Source: Oscillospiraceae bacterium (GTDB taxonomy: Bacteria > Bacillota > Clostridia > Oscillospirales > CAG-382). From it: a stretch of 56,610 nt of DNA. The notes beneath the pieces were generated by a model that saw only the letters and a program-made list of their open reading frames with translations, was not told the DNA's origin and did no database searches. The position numbers and the translations under genes are program-made. Positions 9,261 through 16,345 of this stretch are shown piece after piece. The DNA lies in the NCBI GenBank assembly GCA_022508745.1, contig JAFLUP010000004.1:1-56610 (forward strand), written 5' to 3'. Position 1 is the stretch's first letter. Each line of letters begins with the position of its first letter.

Positions 9261-9573
9261 ACAAATATGAGGAGGTGTTCGCTAACCCATGAATTTTAAG
9301 TGCTGAGGGAGGGTGTCGATGCTAATGTTGTCACCCGATAGAACCTCATTCTCGTAATGATGAATATTGGGAAGGCTACTCGTACTCTACTCTTTGCACG
9401 AGAATAAAAATAATGATTTAAAGACGAGTCCAATGATAATAAAGCCTTATCAGTCCTGTAGTTACGGAAGTTGCAATCGTGGGTTAGAATTAGGATAAGG
9501 ATGTTTGCTTTGGGCATAATGTTATGCATTGAATATCCTGATCCGGTTCAGCGCGATTGCTGACCGGTTTTTT
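9261..9573 (+). ncRNA. Large pseudoknotted structured RNA, class not identified
   Basis: About 313 nt lie between a near-consensus promoter and an intrinsic terminator, with no frame having a start and ribosome site. The RNA pairs with itself extensively. Perfect helices are 9282-9288 with 9481-9487 (7 bp, long-range), 9348-9355 with 9398-9405 (8 bp), 9378-9383 with 9424-9429 (6 bp, crossing the previous helix, so a pseudoknot), 9366-9370 with 9430-9434, 9435-9439 with 9447-9451 (its loop at 9443-9446 can pair with 9374-9377), 9311-9315 with 9332-9336 inside 9305-9308 with 9344-9347, and 9492-9497 with 9534-9539. This suggests an ornate ncRNA. I considered raiA-motif, OLE, ROOL and GOLLD RNAs but cannot assign it from memory. 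Start and end are inferred. Confidence 0.7.
9543..9573 (+). terminator. Intrinsic terminator of the structured RNA
   Basis: The stem CCGGT-CAGC (9543-9552, one bulged T) pairs with GCTG-ACCGG (9559-9567) and is followed by six T residues at 9568-9573. It separates the RNA from the small-gene pair downstream, though read-through could still express them. Confidence 0.85.
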
Positions 9574-9655
9574 CGTGTTGCTTACTAATTGGTAGACAGA
9601 CGAATTATACCAGGTTACTCACAAAGCAGAAATGAAAAAATGGGAGGCTAATATC

Positions 9656-9991
9656 ATGGCAAACGAAATGACTCTGCTTTCAGCATTGGCAGGAGCTGGA
9701 CAAACTATTATGTCTATGACCCAGACAGGTAAAACGAAAAGGGCGGTGCGTAAACAAGACTCCATTGCTCTTCAGGAGCAGATTCGCTTCATAAAGGCAG
9801 CTTGCAGAATCAGGGGCGTAAGCGAGCTTACAAGGCAGGGGCTGGATGAATTGGAGAAAACTGCCCAGCGAATTGACCAGAATCGCTTCTCGGAAGGGCA
9901 GCTCCACATGGCGCTGGAATTGCTCAATATCCAGTTTCGGACCGTTCGCTATATCATCGAGCATTATGATGGAGGGCTGATAGATCAATAA
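9656..9991 (+). CDS. Small helical protein of unknown function
   Basis: I do not recognise this 111-residue protein. After MANEMTLL it has a small-residue stretch (ALAGAGQ), a basic segment (KTKRAVRKQ), and then a predicted mostly helical region to the end; no membrane span, zinc site or catalytic motif is visible. The start at ATG 9656 follows TGGGAGG by eight bases; an in-frame ATG at 9632 lacks such a site. Its TAA overlaps the next ATG by one base (TAATG), so the two genes are coupled. It lies 80 bp after the terminator of the structured RNA, with no clear promoter of its own, so it may depend on read-through. Base composition matches the A+T-rich island. Confidence 0.7.
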   Translation: MANEMTLLSALAGAGQTIMSMTQTGKTKRAVRKQDSIALQEQIRFIKAACRIRGVSELTRQGLDELEKTAQRIDQNRFSEGQLHMALELLNIQFRTVRYIIEHYDGGLIDQ

Positions 9992-10149
9992 TGGGAATTA
10001 TAGTCCTGCTTATCTTTGCGGTGGTGGCGTTTCTTGTCTGGATGGAAATCATTCCTTTGAGAAAATGGCTACATAAGATTTGCATAAAGGCGAGCGGGAT
10101 GGTAATCAGGGGAATAATCGCTGTATTATCCCTGTTTGAAGACATGTAA
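9991..10149 (+). CDS. Small single-span membrane peptide
   Basis: The 52-residue product has a hydrophobic N-terminal span (about residues 2-18, MGIIVLLIFAVVAF onward), a basic patch (LRKWLHKICIKAS) and a second, shorter hydrophobic segment (about residues 37-48). The ATG is coupled to the preceding gene through TAATG. Short membrane peptides next to structured RNAs occur in type I toxin-antitoxin loci, but also in phage holins and stress peptides. Nothing in the sequence decides between these. Confidence 0.6.
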   Translation: MGIIVLLIFAVVAFLVWMEIIPLRKWLHKICIKASGMVIRGIIAVLSLFEDM

Positions 10150-10160
10150 CGTTCCTCTAT

Positions 10161-10199
10161 ATGAGCACCAAAGGTTTTGACCTTGGGTGCTCATTTCTT
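10161..10199. terminator. Terminator hairpin after the small-gene pair
   Basis: A 9-bp stem (10161-10169 with 10186-10194) extends through AAGG/CCTT (10171-10174 with 10181-10184) and is followed by TTCTT. It ends the small-gene unit 11 bp after its stop. Confidence 0.7.
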
Positions 10200-10292
10200 A
10201 CTTATTGTAGCCATATTAAAATCTCTTCATTTTAAGATATTTAGATGAATTAATGATAGAAAAGTGTCCCTGCTACGGTAGCAAATAAGAAC

Positions 10293-10321
10293 TTGACAAA
10301 ATCAAGATAATGTGCTAGTCT
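10293..10321 (+). promoter_or_regulatory. Promoter of a short transcription unit
   Basis: TTGACA at 10293-10298 is followed, 17 bp later, by an extended -10 (TGC-TAGTCT, hexamer 10316-10321). The -35 is perfect, the -10 weak but helped by the TG. Confidence 0.55.
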
Positions 10322-10327
10322 GCGTAT

Positions 10328-10427
10328 AAGAGTCGGGACGAGATTTCTCAATAGTTCACTCCTCTATGCAACAGGCATCAATTTTGGAAACTTTTTCACG
10401 AAAATGACACCGTAAGGTGTCTTTTTT
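10328..10427 (+). ncRNA. Possible small RNA of about 100 nt
   Basis: A promoter at 10293-10321 and a clean terminator (stem 10406-10411 with 10416-10421, GTAA loop, six T) bracket about 100 nt. The only frame is a 13-codon one without a ribosome site. Small hairpins GAGA-TT-TCTC and ATGC-N5-GCAT are visible. It could be a small RNA of the island, or the degraded end of an element. Confidence 0.4.
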
Positions 10428-10437
10428 CATAGTAGAA

Positions 10438-10537
10438 CGATTGCGTTCAGGCGGAGCGTCCCTTCACGTCTCGCAGAGAGCGATACTTCGCTTTTATGCG
10501 CCGCGACCCTCCCGCGGCACATAAAATGAAGCAATCG
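10438..10537. repeat. Cloverleaf-like multi-hairpin element with 7-bp terminal inverted repeats
   Basis: CGATTGC at 10438-10444 pairs with GCAATCG at 10531-10537. The 86 bp between contain three hairpins in series: an imperfect 9-bp stem about 10451-10473, GCGA-TACT-TCGC about 10480-10491, and a long stem about 10493-10526 around GCCGCG/CGCGGC flanked by TTTTATG/CATAAAA. It could be a small non-autonomous repeat (MITE or REP-like), a folded attachment site or an RNA. A second copy was not found in the window. The rest of 10200-10600 holds no gene. Confidence 0.45.
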
Positions 10538-10614
10538 CCATTTCACCTCTTGCTTTTTTAGCGAAAAGGTGATAATATCATGATATAAAGTTGAAGAAAG
10601 GTATTGGATCTGAC

Positions 10615-11658
10615 ATGCTTTATAACGACCATTTTGACGAAGTGAAGGAGCGGATGATCGCCTACTGGAACCGAGAAGCGGCGGACCGTTGCTCCGCGTC
10701 GCTGACCGTCGCCAGACCGGTCATCAAGGATTTTAGCGGCAACTTTTATTTCGACGCGGAAAAGGCGGATCAAATGCACCGCCAGCGGTTTGAAAGCTAC
10801 GACTATTTGTGGGGAGCGATTCCGAGCCTGTTCCCTTACTTCGGGACCGCCGGCATTGCGGAGTATGTGGGCTCCAAACCGGAGTACACGCCGGAGACCA
10901 CCTGGTTCCACCCCTGCCTTGAGGAGCCGGACGCAGACGCGATCTCCTTCAAGTGCCCGGAGGCATTTGAAAGGCAGAAGGAAGCAATCGCAAAAATGCT
11001 TGCGCTTTCCAAAAACGACTATGCCGTCACCGTAACGGACAACTGCGGCATTGCGGATGCGCTTGCCATCATGCGCGGCACCGACAATTTCTTAATGGAT
11101 ATGATCGACGAAGAGGACTTTGTCCTGGAAGCGATGCAGAAGCTCCTGTCCATCTACAAGGAAACCCAGCAGCAGTTGTTTGATTTGGTGGAAGAAAATA
11201 ACGAGGGAAGTATTCACAGTTGGATGCATCTGTGGGCGCCGAAGCGCTGCGCTCAAATGCAGTGCGACATGAGCGTGATGATCTCCCCGGATATGTACAA
11301 GCGGTTCATCGTCCCTGAGCTGGAAGAACTGACCTCCTTTTTAGACTATTCGGTCTACCATTTGGACGGTCAGGAACAGATCCGGCATTTGGACGCGTTG
11401 CTGTCCGTGAAGAACCTGCGGGCGATCCAGTGGACGCCGGTGGCCGGTCAGCCGCGGACTTCCGCCTTTATCAGCGTACTGCAAAGGATCCAGAAAGCAG
11501 GGAAGAATCTGGTCCTCATCCCGCAGATTGATGAGATCGAAACCCTGCTGGACAATTTGTCCAGCCGTGGCTTGCACCTCGTCTTACACGCGTGGAGCCG
11601 GGAAGAGGCGGAGCATATCATGGAAACGATCCGGAAACACTCCAAGGATCGTGGCTGA
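10615..11658 (+). CDS. UroD-fold methyltransferase, corrinoid-system (zinc-cysteine motif absent)
   Basis: This 347-residue cytoplasmic protein looks like the uroporphyrinogen-decarboxylase/MtaA-CmuA superfamily, used in anaerobes to transfer methyl groups to or from a corrinoid protein. It directly precedes the corrinoid protein, and a second UroD-fold methyltransferase follows. Classical MtaA enzymes bind zinc through a His-x-Cys and a distal Cys; here the matching place reads His249-Leu-Asp251-Gly, so the first cysteine is Asp and no distal SGC motif is seen. It may therefore be the substrate-specific methyltransferase while the third gene carries zinc; the substrate is unknown. The ATG at 10615 lies 13 bases after AGAAAGG; TTG at 10591 is a less likely alternative. 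Confidence 0.8.
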   Translation: MLYNDHFDEVKERMIAYWNREAADRCSASLTVARPVIKDFSGNFYFDAEKADQMHRQRFESYDYLWGAIPSLFPYFGTAGIAEYVGSKPEYTPETTWFHPCLEEPDADAISFKCPEAFERQKEAIAKMLALSKNDYAVTVTDNCGIADALAIMRGTDNFLMDMIDEEDFVLEAMQKLLSIYKETQQQLFDLVEENNEGSIHSWMHLWAPKRCAQMQCDMSVMISPDMYKRFIVPELEELTSFLDYSVYHLDGQEQIRHLDALLSVKNLRAIQWTPVAGQPRTSAFISVLQRIQKAGKNLVLIPQIDEIETLLDNLSSRGLHLVLHAWSREEAEHIMETIRKHSKDRG

Positions 11659-11682
11659 TCGGAAGAAAGGAGAAACGGAAAC

Positions 11683-12315
11683 ATGGTACAGATGACGGAA
11701 ATCGCAGAATGGCTGCAAAAAGGAAAAGCAAAAGAGGTAGTAGCACTCGTCCAACAGGCGGTGGAGGAAGGTACGCCTGCAGAAATCATCCTCAAAGAAG
11801 GATTGATGGCGGGCATGGACGCGGTGGGAAAACGGTTCCGCGACAACGAGATTTTTGTCCCGGAGGTGTTGATGGCAGCCCGCGCCATGAGCAAAGGCTC
11901 CGAGGTGCTGCGCCCTCTCCTTACGAAGGAGGGCGGCGTTTCCTCCGGCAAGGTTTGCATCGGTACGGTCAAAGGCGACCTGCACGACATCGGAAAGAAT
12001 CTGGTAAAAATGATGCTGGAAGGGAAGGGGCTGGAGGTCATCGATCTGGGTACGGATGTACCCGCCGAAACCTTCATTCAAACCGCAATAGAGGAGGACT
12101 GCCAGATCATCTGCTGTTCCGCGTTGCTGACCACCACAATGCCTGAAATGGAGCGGGTGATCCACGCGGCGATCGAAGCGGGGATCCGCGACAAGGTCAA
12201 GATCATGGTGGGCGGCGCGCCCGTTACCCAAGAATTCGCAGATTCCATCGGCGCGGACGCGTATACCGACGACGCCGCTTCCGCAGCGGACGTGGCGGTC
12301 GGTTTCTGCTCCTGA
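11683..12315 (+). CDS. Corrinoid (cobalamin-binding) methyl-carrier protein, MtaC/MtbC-like
   Basis: The 210-residue protein carries the methyl group on cobalt between two methyltransferases. Residues 1-85 form the helical cap of a B12-binding methionine-synthase-type module, and 86-210 the Rossmann-like B12 domain. The base-off cobalamin motif D-x-H-x-x-G is present as Asp99, His101, Gly104 in KGDLHDIGKN, with the lower-loop SALLTT and GGAPV motifs downstream. It starts at ATG 11683 after GGAGAAACGG, 24 bp after the first methyltransferase. The cognate reactivation protein is encoded two genes later. Confidence 0.93.
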   Translation: MVQMTEIAEWLQKGKAKEVVALVQQAVEEGTPAEIILKEGLMAGMDAVGKRFRDNEIFVPEVLMAARAMSKGSEVLRPLLTKEGGVSSGKVCIGTVKGDLHDIGKNLVKMMLEGKGLEVIDLGTDVPAETFIQTAIEEDCQIICCSALLTTTMPEMERVIHAAIEAGIRDKVKIMVGGAPVTQEFADSIGADAYTDDAASAADVAVGFCS

Positions 12316-12325
12316 CAGATCGACC

Positions 12326-13333
12326 ATGAATATGCATACATTTTTTCAAAGCCTCCTTGCAGGCACAAAAAAGCACGCCCTGCCGATTTTGTCCTTTCCG
12401 GCGGCGCAGAAACTGCGTGTAAGTGTAAGCGAACTGCTTCACTCCGCCGAGCTGCAGGCAAGCGCGATGGAGCTGGTAGCACATTCCACAGACGCCGTCG
12501 CCGCCGTCAGCTTCATGGATCTTTCTTTGGAGGCGGAAGCCTTTGGCGCAACCGTTGTGTTTCGGGAAAACGAGATCCCTGCCATTACCGGGCAGCTGAT
12601 TTCCGACGGGGAAGCAGCGTCTGCTTTGCAGATCCCCGGTTTGACCGCCGGAAGGATCCCCGTTGCCATAGAGACGATCCGTTTGGCAAAGGAAAAAGTG
12701 ACAGATAAACCGGTTTTCGCGGGGATGATCGGTCCTTTCTCACTGGCGGGCAGGCTCATGGACGTGACAGAGATCCTGTACACTTGTTTTGACGAGCCGG
12801 AAGCCGTCCATGAGGTTTTGCAAAAAGCCACCGCCTTTCTAAAGAACTACGCCTCGGCGCTGAAGACCGCCGGCGCAGACGGCATGATTTTGGCGGAACC
12901 GCTGTGCGGCATCTTGAGCCCGGATATGGCGGAGGAATTTTCCTGTCCATACGTCAAGGAGATCCTTGATTCCGTCCAGACGGAGGACTTTGCGGTCATC
13001 TACCACAACTGCGGCAATTCCGTGCCCCAAATGGCAAAGCAGTTATACGGGATGAACGCCGCCGCCTACCATTTCGGGAACGCTGTGGATCTGCACCGTC
13101 TGTTGCAGGACGCACCGGCGGATGTTCTGCTGATGGGGAATATTGACCCGGTTTCCTGCTTTGCAAAAGGAACGCGGGAGCATATCCGGGAGCAGACGCT
13201 TGCACTGCTGGAAAGGTGCGGGGCGTACCGGAATTTTATCCTGTCCTCCGGCTGCGATATTCCGTATACCGCTCCTTGGGAGAACGTCGAGTCCTTCTTC
13301 GGGGCGCTTGCGGAATACAACCAAACGCATTGA
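12326..13333 (+). CDS. Zinc methylcobamide methyltransferase of the MtaA/UroD family
   Basis: The 335-residue protein keeps the zinc ligands of MtaA-type enzymes: His227 and Cys229 in YHNCGN, and Cys310 in SSGCD. Zinc activates a thiol or similar nucleophile that takes or gives the methyl group of the corrinoid protein. MtaA of methanogens uses coenzyme M, which most Firmicutes lack, so the acceptor here is an open question. It begins 10 bp after the corrinoid gene, with no strong ribosome site, implying coupled translation; a second ATG is two codons on. The RACo-type activator follows after 13 bp. Confidence 0.88.
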   Translation: MNMHTFFQSLLAGTKKHALPILSFPAAQKLRVSVSELLHSAELQASAMELVAHSTDAVAAVSFMDLSLEAEAFGATVVFRENEIPAITGQLISDGEAASALQIPGLTAGRIPVAIETIRLAKEKVTDKPVFAGMIGPFSLAGRLMDVTEILYTCFDEPEAVHEVLQKATAFLKNYASALKTAGADGMILAEPLCGILSPDMAEEFSCPYVKEILDSVQTEDFAVIYHNCGNSVPQMAKQLYGMNAAAYHFGNAVDLHRLLQDAPADVLLMGNIDPVSCFAKGTREHIREQTLALLERCGAYRNFILSSGCDIPYTAPWENVESFFGALAEYNQTH

Positions 13334-13346
13334 GCGGAGGAAGGGT

Positions 13347-15341
13347 ATGCATACGGTAACGATACAGAGCGGGGACCAACTCTACACGGCAACCTTTGAA
13401 GGAACGACTACCGTGCGGGAAGTTCTGACGCAAAACGGCATCTCCATGCCGCACCCCTGCGGGGGAAGCGGCAGGTGCGGGAAATGTATCATCGAAGTTT
13501 CCGGGGATGTTTCCGCCCCCGATGAAAAGGAACTCGCCTGCGGGCATCGTCTGTCCTGCCGCGCAAAACTTTACGGGGACGCGGCGGTGAAGCTATGTGC
13601 GGATACGCGCCTTTCGGCGGAGGGAGCCGCGCAGCACATTCAGGGCGCCCGACATCCGGGGGCTTCCGTCGGCGCGGCGGTGGACATCGGCACTACCACG
13701 GTCGCTATGGCCGTTTACGACCTTGCCACGGGGAACTGTCTTGCGGATGGGACCATGCTCAACCCCCAATCCACAGTGGCGGCAGACGTGATCGGAAGGA
13801 TCGGCGCAGCCTGCGGCGGGCAGCTTTCGCAGTTGCAGGACATGATCGTTTCCTGCATTTGCAGTCTTGCGGAGCAAACTGGCTATCGGGACCGGATCGA
13901 CCAATGGTGCATCACCGGTAACACCGCCATGCTTTATCTCCTGCAGGGCAGGGACCCGAGGGCCTTATCGGCAGCTCCCTTCTGCGCGGATCATCTTTTC
14001 GGCGAGGAAAGCACATTCCTCGGGAAACCGCTGTATCTGCCGGACTGTATGCACGCTTTTGTGGGCGCAGACATCACTTGCGCGGTATTGGAGAGCCGGA
14101 TGTGCGAGAGGGAGGAAACCTCCCTTCTCTGCGATATCGGTACCAACGGGGAAATCGTTCTTTGGAAGAACGGGAAGCTCCACGCCGCCTCCACCGCAGC
14201 CGGACCGGTCTTTGAAGGCGCCGGGATCTCCTGCGGCTGTCAGAGCGTACAAGGCGCCATTGAAAAGGTTTCCATCAAAGACGGCGCTCTGGACGTACAG
14301 ACCATTGGGAACGCTCCCGCCGTCGGCTTGTGCGGCTCCGGCGTGATCGACGCCATCGCCTGTCTTCTGGACAACGGCATGGTGGAGGAAACCGGCGCGA
14401 TGGAAAGCGAGGAAGCCGTCATTTGCGGGAACATCCTTCTAAAACGGCAGGATGTCCGGGCGGTCCAGCTTGCCAAAGCCGCCATCGCGGCGGGCATCCG
14501 GACCCTATTGGAACGCACGGGCACAAAAGAGGAGGAGATCTCGACCCTCTATCTTGCGGGGGGCTTCGGCAGCCATCTCAACATTCATTCTGCCGTGAGG
14601 ATCGGTCTGTTTCCCGCCGTTTTGCAAAATAGGGTAAAGATCCTCGGGAACGCCGCGCTGAAAGGCGCAGCTTCCATGCTGACGGGGAAGGAATGGAAAG
14701 AGAAAGCCCATAGGCTCCTTTCCGGTGCGGAATGTATCAACCTCGGCGGTATGCCGGAATTCAACGAAGCCTATATCGACGAAATGGTTTTCCCGGAGCC
14801 GAAGACGTCCCATCTCCTGCTTCGTTTGGCGGAAGAAATCGGCTTCTCCCATTACGGGTTCTTCCCGACCGACGCCCTTTCTTTTCGTAAGGAGGTGCGG
14901 GATATGTGCAAGTCCGGGCGCTGCGGCGCATACGGTACCCGATGGACCTGCCCGCCCTACTGCGGAACGCTGGAGGAAAGCGCCGAAAAGGCAAAACGGT
15001 TCCAAATGGGCATCCTTTTGCAGATGACCGGCAGGATGGAGGACGACTTTGATGTGGAATGTATGACGGAAACAGGGGAGGCGGTAAAGGAAAAGCTGGC
15101 ACTTTTCGTGAAACGCCTTCGGGAACAACACATTCCCTGCCTGCCGATGACCGCCGGTACCTGCAACAGATGCGATCCCTGCACCTGCCCCGACGAACCC
15201 TGCCGGTTCCCGGAGGAAGCCTTTCCTTCCATGGAAGCATACGGTCTGCTGGTGAACGACGTCTGTACGGCGGCCGATGTTCGGTACAATTACGGACAAA
15301 GGACGATCACCTTCACCACCTGCGTTCTCTTTAACGACTGA
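13347..15341 (+). CDS. Corrinoid reductive activator (RACo/RamA-like) fused to a DUF2284 metal-binding domain
   Basis: The 664-residue protein has three parts. Residues 1-80 are a 2Fe-2S ferredoxin with Cys38, Cys44, Cys47 and Cys71. Residues about 105-470 are the ASKHA ATPase-like activator domain (DUF4445), with VDIGTTTVAM near 113 and DIGTNGE near 263. Residues about 475-664 match DUF2284 in style, with a cysteine cluster in GRCGAYGTRWTCPPYCG (about 523-539) and CNRCDPCTCPDEPC (about 606-619), suited to an additional iron-sulfur cluster. RACo-type proteins use ATP and low-potential electrons to restore cobalt(I). The start is ATG 13347 after GCGGAGGAAGGG. The fused DUF2284 may deliver electrons to the ferredoxin; this is inference. 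Confidence 0.88.
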   Translation: MHTVTIQSGDQLYTATFEGTTTVREVLTQNGISMPHPCGGSGRCGKCIIEVSGDVSAPDEKELACGHRLSCRAKLYGDAAVKLCADTRLSAEGAAQHIQGARHPGASVGAAVDIGTTTVAMAVYDLATGNCLADGTMLNPQSTVAADVIGRIGAACGGQLSQLQDMIVSCICSLAEQTGYRDRIDQWCITGNTAMLYLLQGRDPRALSAAPFCADHLFGEESTFLGKPLYLPDCMHAFVGADITCAVLESRMCEREETSLLCDIGTNGEIVLWKNGKLHAASTAAGPVFEGAGISCGCQSVQGAIEKVSIKDGALDVQTIGNAPAVGLCGSGVIDAIACLLDNGMVEETGAMESEEAVICGNILLKRQDVRAVQLAKAAIAAGIRTLLERTGTKEEEISTLYLAGGFGSHLNIHSAVRIGLFPAVLQNRVKILGNAALKGAASMLTGKEWKEKAHRLLSGAECINLGGMPEFNEAYIDEMVFPEPKTSHLLLRLAEEIGFSHYGFFPTDALSFRKEVRDMCKSGRCGAYGTRWTCPPYCGTLEESAEKAKRFQMGILLQMTGRMEDDFDVECMTETGEAVKEKLALFVKRLREQHIPCLPMTAGTCNRCDPCTCPDEPCRFPEEAFPSMEAYGLLVNDVCTAADVRYNYGQRTITFTTCVLFND

Positions 15342-15438
15342 AACGGTATATATAGGGGTCAGCGAAATGGTTTTTGGAAATTTCTTTTCTTCTGATTCAT
15401 ATTATTTTAAAAAATTTTATTTTTTGTTCAAAAAGGTA

Positions 15439-15467
15439 TTGCATTTCTGCATTTTCTGATGTATAAT
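15439..15467 (+). promoter_or_regulatory. Sigma-A promoter of the aquaporin gene
   Basis: TTGCAT at 15439-15444 and TATAAT at 15462-15467, spacer 17 bp, lie 38 bp before the start codon in an A+T-rich leader. No terminator for the preceding operon is obvious between 15342 and 15438. Confidence 0.75.
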
Positions 15468-15505
15468 AAAAATGCAAATCAGAAAGAAGAAAGAGAGGCA
15501 TTTTT

Positions 15506-16174
15506 ATGAATTCAATCAGGAAGTATATCGCGGAATTCATCGGCACTCTGGTGCTGGTGCTTTTCGCCTGCGGAACTGCCGCGGCGCTTGGATGCTCCAA
15601 GCTGGGCGGAACGGCGTACATCATTACGGCGCTTGCCTTCGGTTTGGTGATCGTTGCAATGGCGTATTCCATCGGGAATATCTCCGGGTGCCACATCAAT
15701 CCTGCCGTTTCCATCGCCATGCTGGTGAGCGGAAGGATGTCTTTGACGGATTTCGTCGGGTATATCATTGCACAGTTTGCAGGCGCTACCGCCGGTGCCG
15801 CTTTGCTGATGGCGTTCCTCGGCAAGGAAAGCGGGCTTGGCACCAATAGCCTTTTTGACGATGATATTATGCTTTCCCTCCTGATCGAGGTGATCCTCAC
15901 CTTTGTGTTCGTCATCACCATCCTCGGCGTTACCTCGAAAGAGGGCAACTCCGCGGTCGCCGGTCTTGTGATCGGTCTCACCCTGACGCTGGTGCACATT
16001 TTCGGCATCTACTTCACCGGCACCTCGGTGAACCCCGCAAGAAGCTTCGGGCCCGCGCTGTTTGTCGGCGGCGATGCGCTGAAGTGTGTTTGGGTCTTCC
16101 TTGTCGCACCGCTGGTGGGCGCCGTTTTGGCAGCCGTGGTGTACAAATTCCTCGATCCCAAAAAGGCGGAGTAA
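15506..16174 (+). CDS. Aquaporin Z-like water channel (MIP family)
   Basis: The 222-residue integral membrane protein has the six-helix, two-half-helix pattern of MIP channels. The two NPA boxes are visible: HINPAVS near residue 66 and SVNPARSFGPAL near residue 175. An S after NPAR, rather than the D of glycerol facilitators, and the short length favour a water channel. A ribosome site (AGAAAGAGAGG) precedes the ATG. It has its own promoter and terminator, so it is a single-gene unit. Permeation of ammonia or other small solutes is possible in the family. Confidence 0.92.
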   Translation: MNSIRKYIAEFIGTLVLVLFACGTAAALGCSKLGGTAYIITALAFGLVIVAMAYSIGNISGCHINPAVSIAMLVSGRMSLTDFVGYIIAQFAGATAGAALLMAFLGKESGLGTNSLFDDDIMLSLLIEVILTFVFVITILGVTSKEGNSAVAGLVIGLTLTLVHIFGIYFTGTSVNPARSFGPALFVGGDALKCVWVFLVAPLVGAVLAAVVYKFLDPKKAE

Positions 16175-16204
16175 GCTCCGCGCCGATCCCTGTTTTTCCA
16201 AAGA

Positions 16205-16241
16205 ACCGCCGATGTCCGAAAAGGCATCGGCGGTCTTTTTT
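16205..16241 (+). terminator. Intrinsic terminator of the aquaporin gene
   Basis: A perfect 10-bp stem ACCGCCGATG/CATCGGCGGT (16205-16214 with 16225-16234) is followed by CTTTTTT. Confidence 0.88.
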
Positions 16242-16255
16242 GCGCGTTTCGAAAC

Positions 16256-16284
16256 TTGACAAAAGGGTGAAAATATGGTATCCT
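16256..16284 (+). promoter_or_regulatory. Sigma-A promoter of the DUF4127 pair
   Basis: TTGACA at 16256-16261 and TATCCT at 16279-16284 with a 17-bp spacer. It probably drives both DUF4127 genes and perhaps topB, as no terminator is seen before topB. Confidence 0.7.
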
Positions 16285-16345
16285 GTCTATGTGTATATGC
16301 AGCGTTCAATTCATTGATTTTTTGATGGGCAACGGGGGAGATTTC

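Noticed and set aside
9296..9529. A 77-codon minus-strand frame inside the structured RNA
   Set aside because: It runs antisense to the promoter-terminator unit, has no ribosome site, and the self-pairing explains the sequence better.
9261..9573. Assigning the RNA to the raiA motif or another named class
   Set aside because: The general size and complexity fit, but I cannot match consensus nucleotides from memory, and the usual raiA or comFC neighbours are absent.
10438..10537. Integron attC site
   Set aside because: No integron integrase and no attC-type terminal core sites. The hairpin order does not match.
10150..10614. A cobalamin riboswitch ahead of the corrinoid operon
   Set aside because: I looked for the conserved B12-box and receptor core and could not find them. 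The hairpins here look unlike that class.
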